A stretch of DNA of 11,036 bases, from contig JABJCF010000340.1 in NCBI GenBank assembly GCA_018665625.1, positions 1 through 11,036 on the forward strand, read 5' to 3'. The notes under the pieces were generated by a model. It saw only the letters and a list, made by a program, of their open reading frames with translations, searched no databases and was not told the origin of the DNA. The position numbers and the translations under genes were made by a program. Origin of the DNA: Nitrospina sp. (GTDB lineage: Bacteria > Nitrospinota > Nitrospinia > Nitrospinales > VA-1). Positions 6,156 to 11,036 of the stretch are shown one piece after another. Within the stretch, counting starts at the first letter, position 1; every line of letters begins with the position of its first letter.

Positions 6156-8069
6156 ATGAGAATTGTGATTAGTTTATTCCTGATAGCTGTAACCTTTTTG
6201 GTTTACGGTCAGGTATTGGACTATGGGTTCCTCAATTTTGATGACAATAAATATGTCACCGAGAATGCGCATATCACGAATGGGTTTACCCGTGAAGATG
6301 TGGTCTGGGCTTTCACAGAATCTTATGCTTCCAACTGGCATCCATTAACCTGGTTATCCCATATGCTTGATTTTGAAATTTATGGGCTTGATCCTTTTGG
6401 ACATCACCTGACCAACTTAATTATCCACATCGCCAACACTCTTTTATTATTTTGGGTTTTGATGAAAATGACGGGGACGGTTTGGCGAAGCGTATTTGTG
6501 GCGGTTATGTTTGCCGTTCATCCTCTCAATGTCGAATCGGTAGCGTGGATCGCAGAGCGCAAAAACGTTCTCAGTGTTTTTTTCTTTTTCTTAACGTTGT
6601 GGGCATATATTGATTATGTAGAAAAAAAACGTTCCTTTTTATTCGTAGTATTGTTTCTTGCTTTCGGTCTCATGGCTAAACCCATGTTGGTCACTGTGCC
6701 TTTCCTCTTAATTCTATTGGACTTCTGGCCTTTGAGACGATGGAACTTTGGCGGTTTTGCTGGTGAATCTGAAATGTCAGCTATTAAAACAGAATCTCTT
6801 GGGAGGCTAATACTTGAAAAATTACCTCTTTTTATCTTGGTAGCAGGATCATGCGTCATTACTTTCATTGCTCAGAAAGGCGGGGACGCTGTACGCACTA
6901 CGGAACTCCGCTCATTTTATTCGAGTGTAGCCAATGGTTTGATTTCTTATGTTGAATATATAGAGAAATTTGCATGGCCGCGAGGGCTTTCCGTCTTTTA
7001 TCCCCACGCAGGAGATTCGATATCAGGGTGGAAAGCACTCACGTGTGGATTGATACTGGTTGTTGTTACCACCTGGGTGGTGCGATCGATTCAGCGTGCT
7101 CCTTATTTTGCAGTAGGTTGGTTTTGGTATCTAGGAACTCTGGTGCCCGTGATCGGTATCGTGCAAGTGGGCGAGCAGGCCATGGCCGACCGATATACCT
7201 ACCTACCCATGATAGGGATTTTTATTTGTATTGCCTGGGGATTTCCAGAGTTAATTAAAAACGCAAAACAAAAACTTATTCCGATTTTGGCGGGAACTTT
7301 CATTCCTATTCTTATGTTGTTAACCTGGGCGCAAGTGAAACACTGGGAAAACAGCGTTACCCTTTTTGAACATGCCATCGATGTGAATGAAAACGAAACC
7401 CCAAGCTTTGTCATCGCCTATAACAATCTGGGACATGCCTTGTTAAGTGAGCAACGTTTTGAAGATGCTGTCACGGTTTTCCAGCGAGCGGTGGAAATCA
7501 ATCCCAACTACTCCAAGGCTCAAAACAATCTTGGGAATGCTCTCAGTGAATTGAAAAGGTACGACAAGGCTATAGGCTATTATCAGCAGGCGATAAAGAT
7601 TGAACCCGATTATGCGGAAGCCTTTAACAATTTTGCAAACGCTCTAAGGAATAGAGGGCAATTAAAAGAGTCTGTTGAATATTATAGAGAAGCGATCCGC
7701 CTTGATGGTGAATATGATGAAGCGCATTTTAATCTTGGGATAACGTGGAGCCAGCAAGGGCAGCTTGAAAAAGCCATTGCCCAATATCAAAAAGCTTTAG
7801 AGATAAATTCAAAATTCACGAAGGCGCACAACAACCTTGCTGGTCTGTTGGCTCAAAAAGGTGATATTTCAGGGGCTATCTTGCATTACCGGCAGGCTAT
7901 AGCCATTGATCCCGGTTTTGCAAAAGCTCATAACAATCTTGGTAGTGCATTAGCGGGGCAAGGTAAGTTTAAAGAATCCATACTGTCTTTTGAAAAAGCT
8001 TTGAGTATTGATCCGAATTATATTGATGCCCAGAAAAATCTCGAACTTGCCCATTCGCTGGTTAAATAA
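6156..8069 (+). CDS. TMTC-like GT-C membrane protein with C-terminal TPR array
   Basis: This 637-residue protein has a polytopic membrane half (about residues 1-400) and six TPR units (about 421-624). The membrane half carries the features of the TMTC/DUF1736 family: NFDD (27-30), the acidic pair expected at the GT-C active site; NWHPLTWLSHMLD (60-72); HHLTNLIIHIANT (83-95); HPLNVESVAWIAERKNVLS (122-140); and a late GEQAMADRYTYLP segment. Animal TMTC proteins are O-mannosyltransferases whose TPRs hold acceptor proteins. Bacterial relatives are common but mostly uncharacterised. By inference it transfers a polyprenyl-linked sugar to a periplasmic protein, with the TPRs choosing the target. The start is the ATG 23 bp after the preceding stop; no Shine-Dalgarno is visible. 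It is the last gene of the plus-strand unit. A non-catalytic membrane scaffold is the main alternative. Confidence 0.85.
   Translation: MRIVISLFLIAVTFLVYGQVLDYGFLNFDDNKYVTENAHITNGFTREDVVWAFTESYASNWHPLTWLSHMLDFEIYGLDPFGHHLTNLIIHIANTLLLFWVLMKMTGTVWRSVFVAVMFAVHPLNVESVAWIAERKNVLSVFFFFLTLWAYIDYVEKKRSFLFVVLFLAFGLMAKPMLVTVPFLLILLDFWPLRRWNFGGFAGESEMSAIKTESLGRLILEKLPLFILVAGSCVITFIAQKGGDAVRTTELRSFYSSVANGLISYVEYIEKFAWPRGLSVFYPHAGDSISGWKALTCGLILVVVTTWVVRSIQRAPYFAVGWFWYLGTLVPVIGIVQVGEQAMADRYTYLPMIGIFICIAWGFPELIKNAKQKLIPILAGTFIPILMLLTWAQVKHWENSVTLFEHAIDVNENETPSFVIAYNNLGHALLSEQRFEDAVTVFQRAVEINPNYSKAQNNLGNALSELKRYDKAIGYYQQAIKIEPDYAEAFNNFANALRNRGQLKESVEYYREAIRLDGEYDEAHFNLGITWSQQGQLEKAIAQYQKALEINSKFTKAHNNLAGLLAQKGDISGAILHYRQAIAIDPGFAKAHNNLGSALAGQGKFKESILSFEKALSIDPNYIDAQKNLELAHSLVK
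7533..8066 (+). repeat. Duplicated TPR-coding segment, copy B (copy A at 5596-6129)
   Basis: This is the C-terminal TPR array of the TMTC-like gene, the partner of 5596-6129. It encodes TPR units 2-6 and the terminal helix. The first TPR unit of this protein (about 7416-7517) has no extra counterpart in copy A, whose own first unit is preceded directly by the membrane anchor. Confidence 0.88.
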
Positions 8070-8109
8070 GAATCCTCCCTGATTCGACCCAGAACGTATT
8101 AAGAAAATG

Positions 8110-8141
8110 GCTGGACCGTAGAATCTATTGTTGGGTCCAGC
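8110..8141 (-). terminator. Candidate terminator after tRNA-Pro
   Basis: GCTGGACC (8110-8117) and GGTCCAGC (8134-8141) form a perfect 8-bp stem with a 16-nt loop. Read on the minus strand it begins 10 nt after the tRNA 3' end and is followed by CATTTTCTTAA, a modest T-rich tail. The large loop and interrupted tail make it a weak intrinsic terminator. CCAGC at 8137-8141 can also pair with GCTGG at 8147-8151, so an alternative fold exists. It may also help end the convergent plus-strand operon. Confidence 0.42.
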
Positions 8142-8151
8142 GACATGCTGG

Positions 8152-8228
8152 TGGTCGGGATGAGAGGATTTGAACCTCCGACCCCTCACCCCCGAAGCGA
8201 GTGCGCTACCAGGCTGCGCTACATCCCG
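8152..8228 (-). tRNA. tRNA-Pro(CGG)
   Basis: A complete 77-nt cloverleaf reads on the minus strand. The acceptor stem CGGGATG/CATCCCG is a perfect 7 bp, the D-arm is GCGC/GCGC, and the anticodon stem CTCGC/GTGAG has one G-T pair. The 7-nt loop TTCGGGG places anticodon CGG. The T-arm GGAGG-TTCAAAT-CCTCT is followed by discriminator A and an encoded CCA. It closely resembles E. coli proK. It reads CCG codons. Its 5' end is only 7 nt after the stop of the radical SAM gene on the same strand, so it is probably cut from that transcript unless a promoter lies inside the gene's end. No integrase or att repeat is nearby. Confidence 0.96.
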
Positions 8229-8235
8229 ACTCTGA

Positions 8236-9366
8236 TTATGATTTTTTGTAAAAGAAGTTTTTGAGGTATTTCCAGATCACGATGGAGCCTACTCGGTTGA
8301 GTACCGATTTGAACCATGTGCTGCCACCTAAACATTTTTGGCAGTGCGGATGCACAACTTTGAGGTTTTGGAATCCTTCCACCGCATCAATCACTGGCTG
8401 GGTGTTTAGGATTTCAGTGATAGAGTTTTCGAATACATTTCCGGCGACAGTTTTGCCGTCGTAGTCCACGCAGCAATAAATCAGGTCACCGCTACAAAGA
8501 ATAGCGAAGTGATCGCTCAGCGCACTGCAATATCCCGTTTTGGAGGGGACCACGTTACCGCCTTCAGCGAATGCATTTCCCCAGGTGTTGAGGATGTATG
8601 TCTCGAAAAAAATATTGGGTGCGACTTCAACCACATTCCATTTAAAAGTAGAAAGTTTATCTATTTTCTTTTCGACTTTGGCTTTCTCTTCATCACTCAT
8701 GGGAGGACAAATTTTGTGGACTTCTTTTGCCCAGTAGCTAAAGGTTTTTCTAAGTTCCTTTGCGTTGTTGATGACACTCATGCTGCCGACACTCCAGTCT
8801 TCACCGGGAACTTCACTTTTTATAGAAGTGTTTAAGAAATGTACTTTAATTTTTGGTGGCTTTTCCTGCTTAAGGCAGGTGCCTATGAATTCTAGAATCC
8901 GGTTATGGTATTCCTCAAACTTCATACGACGGGATTTTCGGGTTTTGAAAGATTCCTCGTCTGGAGTTTGTAGAGAGATGTTCACCTGAGACGCCGTGAC
9001 CTTTTCAAGCTTGATACCCATTTCTTCATCGAGGTAAGTGCCATTTGTGGTAATACCGGTTTTCACTCCGCGTTCGGCGGCGTGTTCTAGGATTTCAAAA
9101 AATCTCGGGTGCATGAACGGCTCGCCCATCACGTGGAAAGTTATCTTTTCCGCCATTTTATATTCGGCGATTTCGTCGATAATGCCGCAAACCCTTTCAA
9201 AATCCATATACTCATAATGACGGGTCATCTCCTGTTTGGGACAGAAGGTGCAGTCAAAATTACAGACGTTTGTCAGTTCAATATGAATTCTTTGTAAGGG
9301 GAACTGCACCAGTTCGCCGAACCGACCGGGAAACTTTTCTGTGGCAGGTTGAACTTCAGTAAGCAT
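8236..9366 (-). CDS. Radical SAM protein with SPASM-type C-terminal domain
   Basis: This 376-residue protein binds a [4Fe-4S] cluster through C35-x3-C39-x2-C42 (TNVCNFDCTFCPKQ) and cleaves S-adenosylmethionine to start radical chemistry. FHVMGEPFMHP is the SAM-contacting GEP-type motif, and TTNGTYL is the next core strand. The C-terminal third carries the cysteine pattern of a SPASM domain (GYC, LC, YCCVDYDGK, then CQKC), so one or two auxiliary clusters are likely. Between core and SPASM lies an insert of about 90 residues containing a charged helix (DEEKAKVEKKIDKL). The C-terminus is basic and aromatic. SPASM enzymes modify peptides, proteins or carbohydrates; no precursor peptide or sugar gene adjoins it, so the substrate is unknown. 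The start is 11 nt after the FmdB-like stop with no Shine-Dalgarno, suggesting translational coupling. tRNA-Pro follows 7 nt after the stop. Confidence 0.9.
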   Translation of the reverse strand: MLTEVQPATEKFPGRFGELVQFPLQRIHIELTNVCNFDCTFCPKQEMTRHYEYMDFERVCGIIDEIAEYKMAEKITFHVMGEPFMHPRFFEILEHAAERGVKTGITTNGTYLDEEMGIKLEKVTASQVNISLQTPDEESFKTRKSRRMKFEEYHNRILEFIGTCLKQEKPPKIKVHFLNTSIKSEVPGEDWSVGSMSVINNAKELRKTFSYWAKEVHKICPPMSDEEKAKVEKKIDKLSTFKWNVVEVAPNIFFETYILNTWGNAFAEGGNVVPSKTGYCSALSDHFAILCSGDLIYCCVDYDGKTVAGNVFENSITEILNTQPVIDAVEGFQNLKVVHPHCQKCLGGSTWFKSVLNRVGSIVIWKYLKNFFYKKS

Positions 9367-9377
9367 ATTTTTATTAA

Positions 9378-9572
9378 TTAATTGTTTTGTGTTTTTGAGT
9401 AATTGTAGCGGTCAATACTTTCACTCCAAAAGGAGTTGTTGGTGACGTTGCGCGTGACCTTTTTTGAGCCGCATTCAGGGCAGGAGACCTTTTTTTTATC
9501 CACTTCAGACATTTTCATCTCAATGATGAAATCTTTTTTGCATTTACCGCAAGTATGGTCATAATTTGGCAT
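9378..9572 (-). CDS. FmdB-family small zinc-ribbon protein
   Basis: The protein has 64 residues. The N-terminus MPNYDHTCGKC and the spacing C8-x2-C11 ... C31-x2-C34 match the putative regulatory FmdB family (CxxC_CxxC zinc ribbon). Those proteins carry a single zinc ribbon and have no firmly established biochemical role. The tail (residues 43-64) is polar, Ser/Asn-rich and uncharacteristic. A strong GAGGGAG ribosome site lies 8 nt before the ATG. It is the first gene of a minus-strand unit with the radical SAM gene, 11 nt downstream. Expression from the same message is likely; a functional partnership is only inferred. Confidence 0.88.
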   Translation of the reverse strand: MPNYDHTCGKCKKDFIIEMKMSEVDKKKVSCPECGSKKVTRNVTNNSFWSESIDRYNYSKTQNN

Positions 9573-9597
9573 TTTTATATCTCCCTCTGATTTGCTG

Positions 9598-9634
9598 TAG
9601 ACTTCTTGTTTTTAGGCTTTAAAAACAGCGTCTA
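9598..9634 (-). promoter_or_regulatory. Hairpin between cmoA and the FmdB-like gene
   Basis: Two nested stems are visible: TAGAC (9598-9602) with GTCTA (9630-9634), and TGTTTTTA (9607-9614) with TAAAAACA (9620-9627), around the loop GGCTT. It starts 15 nt after the cmoA stop. It lacks a following T-run on the minus strand, so it is either a poor terminator for cmoA or a structured leader for the FmdB-like gene. The inner stem is AT-only apart from one G-C pair. Confidence 0.35.
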
Positions 9635-9649
9635 AGAATACAATAGTTT

Positions 9650-10375
9650 CTATTTTAACGCAATGAAGCCAGCGAAGTTATTCCATTTAAAGAACAAGTC
9701 GATCGTTGAAAACCCTGCTGATTGTAAGTGATCCTTATTTTGCTCTACTGTCCAGGGAATGAGCACATTTTCCAGAGCTTCACGTTTTTGTGAGATTTCC
9801 AGTTTCGAATAGCCTTTTTCCTCTTTGAACTGGTGATGAAACTCTATGAAGGTTTTATTGAGATTGGGTATTTTACTCTCTACTTTTTCGATGAGAACCA
9901 GTGAGCCACCGGGTACTAATCCATTGTAAATGGTTTCTAAAATTATTTTTCGATTAGCGGGCTGAACGAATTGCAACGTGTAGTTCATAACAACTACAGA
10001 AGCTTGAGTTATTGACAAGTCCTTATTTAAATCAGCTTCCATCATTTCACAGGGAAGGGGAGATTCCTTTAATGTTTCTTCGGCCTTCTTGAGCATGGCC
10101 TGTGAATTATCGAGTCCGATAAGTTTTATATTTGCGGAGGGTTCCAGGGCCTGAGCCAGCTTAAATAAAAGAGTGCCTGTAGAACAACCAAGATCGTAAA
10201 CTGAAGTGGATGGTTTTGCGTATTGTGCGCACCAATGAACCGCCAGATTTTGGCATTCTTGGTACATGGGCACGCTGCGTTGCAACATGTCATCAAAAAC
10301 CCGAGCTACCGAATCGTTAAACTCGAAGGGCTCGGTTGTTTTGGGTTTTTGAAATAATGTGTCTCGCTCGGAAAT
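9650..10375 (-). CDS. cmoA: Carboxy-S-adenosyl-L-methionine synthase CmoA, probable ATT start
   Basis: CmoA makes carboxy-SAM from SAM and prephenate; CmoB uses it to form the 5-oxyacetyl (cmo5U) wobble base of several tRNAs. The body matches the family throughout: MLQRSVPMY, the SAM-site VYDLGCSTGTL, LIGLDNSQAM, VVMNYTLQF, VPGGSLVLIEK and GYSKLEISQKREALENVL. Starting at the first ATG (10288) would lose about 29 conserved residues. The upstream frame encodes ISERDTLF ... FEFNDSVARVFDDM, aligning with E. coli MSHRDTLF ... WTFDERVAEVFPDM from the very first residue. Between the upstream stop (10445-10447) and 10288 there is no ATG, GTG, TTG or CTG. The ATT at 10373-10375 sits where the family Met is, with GGGAG 8 nt upstream. 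This gives 241 residues against 247 in E. coli. A G-to-T sequencing error in a normal ATG is the main alternative. cmoB is not in the window. Confidence 0.9.
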   Translation of the reverse strand: MSERDTLFQKPKTTEPFEFNDSVARVFDDMLQRSVPMYQECQNLAVHWCAQYAKPSTSVYDLGCSTGTLLFKLAQALEPSANIKLIGLDNSQAMLKKAEETLKESPLPCEMMEADLNKDLSITQASVVVMNYTLQFVQPANRKIILETIYNGLVPGGSLVLIEKVESKIPNLNKTFIEFHHQFKEEKGYSKLEISQKREALENVLIPWTVEQNKDHLQSAGFSTIDLFFKWNNFAGFIALK

Positions 10376-10388
10376 TGATTTGTCTCCC
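10373..10388 (-). promoter_or_regulatory. Ribosome site and ATT initiator of cmoA
   Basis: On the minus strand the sequence reads GGGAG-ACAAATCA-ATT. The GGGAG (10384-10388) stands 8 nt from the ATT, exactly as GGAG stands 8 nt from the ATG of the FmdB-like gene and of the secreted repeat protein. This supports initiation at the ATT (10373-10375). ATT starts are rare but known in bacteria, for example infC and pcnB of E. coli, where they hold expression low. Confidence 0.65.
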
Positions 10389-10406
10389 GAAAGAATCTTT
10401 AAAGTG

Positions 10407-10438
10407 GAAACCCCTCCCGGTAAACCGAGAGGGGTTTC
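10407..10438 (-). terminator. Strong hairpin between leuA and cmoA (terminator or cmoA 5' leader)
   Basis: Arms 10407-10420 and 10425-10438 (GAAACCCCTC... and ...GAGGGGTTTC) close a TAAA loop. On the plus strand there is one C/A mismatch. On the minus strand that position becomes a U-G wobble, giving an unbroken 14-bp stem, so the structure belongs to the minus-strand RNA. It begins 19 nt after the leuA stop and suits a leuA terminator, but the tail GGGGTTTCCACTTT is a poor U-tract. It ends 31 nt before the cmoA ATT codon, so it could equally be the 5' end of a cmoA message. Confidence 0.65.
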
Positions 10439-10443
10439 TTGTA

Positions 10444-10471
10444 ATTATAAATCAGACTTAAGGAAGGGGAA
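10444..10471 (-). promoter_or_regulatory. Candidate cmoA promoter (perfect -10)
   Basis: A perfect TATAAT is read on the minus strand at 10444-10449, in the short gap after leuA. The -35 would overlap the leuA end: TTCCCC at 10466-10471 with 16-nt spacing, only 3 of 6 to consensus. Transcription would start near 10437, at the foot of the hairpin, so the cmoA mRNA would begin with that stem-loop and have a leader of about 60 nt. Confidence 0.4.
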
Positions 10472-11036
10472 CATCGCTGCCTTCTACCGGGCCCGATTTT
10501 GCTTTTAACAGCAGCTTGTTAATGGCATTAACATAGGCATAACCACTGGCCTCAATGGTGTTGACGCCTGCTCCCTTACCCAGGACTTCACGTTTATCAT
10601 TCTGCACGCGAACGGTGACTTCACCCTGGGCATCCTGCCCCTTGGTTTTTGCCATTACCTGATAGTCCAGCAATTTGCAGGTGAGTCCGGTAATTTTATC
10701 GATGGCATTATAAATCGCATCGACGGGTCCATCTCCACCTGAGGATGATTTGTGTTCTTTGCCATCCCGACTTGTCAGCGCTACTGTCGCTTGGGGTTCC
10801 TTACCCGTTTCAAAATCACATTTGAGAGTGGATAGTTTATAGGTAACTTGTTGCTCTTCAGAAAACTTTTCTTTTTGGATAAGAGTATGGAGGTCGTCTT
10901 CAAAAATCTCTTTCTTCTCATCAGCGAGAATTTTGAATTCCTCAAACACTTTATCCAGTTCTTCCTGACTCAAGCTGTAACCCAACTCCTGAACTTTATG
11001 GAGTAGGGCGTTACGCCCAGAATGTTTACCCATTAC
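10458..11036 (-). CDS. leuA: 2-isopropylmalate synthase, C-terminal part (N-terminus beyond right edge)
   Basis: The last 192 codons are visible, and the frame is still open at the right edge. LeuA condenses acetyl-CoA with 2-oxoisovalerate, the first committed step of leucine synthesis. The segment begins in the conserved VMGKHSGRNAL at the start of the linker that follows the TIM-barrel catalytic domain. A helical region follows (about 20-58 of the visible part), then the LeuA allosteric dimer domain with SSGGDGPVDAIYNAID, LLDYQV and IEASGYAYVNAINKLL, which in characterised enzymes binds leucine for feedback inhibition. The methionine at 11031-11033 lies inside this motif and is not the start. 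The end (GSDVPLP) is normal for the long LeuA type. Catalytic residues are outside the window. Homocitrate or citramalate synthases share the fold, but the motif set fits LeuA best. Confidence 0.93.
   Translation of the reverse strand, partial: VMGKHSGRNALLHKVQELGYSLSQEELDKVFEEFKILADEKKEIFEDDLHTLIQKEKFSEEQQVTYKLSTLKCDFETGKEPQATVALTSRDGKEHKSSSGGDGPVDAIYNAIDKITGLTCKLLDYQVMAKTKGQDAQGEVTVRVQNDKREVLGKGAGVNTIEASGYAYVNAINKLLLKAKSGPVEGSDVPLP

Noticed and set aside
8152..8228. Integration site at tRNA-Pro
   Set aside because: No integrase, no duplicated tRNA 3' end and no change in composition beside it.
9378..9572. Precursor peptide for the radical SAM enzyme
   Set aside because: The protein has a clear FmdB zinc ribbon (C8, C11, C31, C34) and no leader/core layout, so it is not a RiPP precursor.
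9650..10288. cmoA beginning at the ATG at 10288
   Set aside because: It would delete the family-conserved RDTLF ... VARVFDDM segment that is encoded in frame just upstream and has a ribosome site at the right distance.

Overview
The window is AT-rich (roughly 40% GC by eye), tightly packed chromosomal DNA from a Gram-negative bacterium. Most genes are housekeeping or cell-envelope types: dihydrolipoamide dehydrogenase, 2-isopropylmalate synthase, CmoA, a CCA-encoding tRNA-Pro and membrane GT-C glycosyltransferases. No phage, transposon, plasmid or CRISPR signature is visible. The bacterial TMTC-type membrane/TPR protein, the radical SAM/SPASM protein and the base composition would fit an environmental, perhaps marine, lineage such as Nitrospinota or a deltaproteobacterial-type group. 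That placement is an impression only.

Layout, left to right. (1) 1-345, minus: the start of a secreted protein made of charged 11-residue repeats, running off the left edge. (2) 613-3597, minus: lpd followed after 18 bp by a soluble hybrid histidine kinase (receiver, kinase, degenerate receiver). (3) 3846-8069, plus: three closely spaced genes, namely an ArnT/PMT-like glycosyltransferase, a membrane-anchored TPR protein, and a TMTC-like GT-C protein with a C-terminal TPR array. The TPR protein is a clear paralogue of the array in its neighbour. (4) 8152-9572, minus: an FmdB-type zinc ribbon, a radical SAM/SPASM protein, and tRNA-Pro(CGG) starting 7 nt after the radical SAM stop. (5) 9650-11036, minus: cmoA and the 3' end of leuA, separated by a strong hairpin and a perfect TATAAT box.

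How the genes fit together. The plus-strand trio looks like one transcription unit for envelope glycosylation. The FmdB/radical SAM/tRNA set looks co-transcribed. lpd and the kinase are probably co-transcribed, although no functional link is known. leuA and cmoA are unrelated in function.

The most notable observation is cmoA. The conserved N-terminus of the CmoA family is present in frame upstream of the first ATG, but the only plausible initiator is an ATT, preceded by a GGGAG at the same 8-nt spacing used by two other genes here. No wholly new multi-gene system can be demonstrated. The best leads are the ATT start with its 5' hairpin, the TMTC/TPR duplication, the repeat protein, and the pseudo-receiver kinase.
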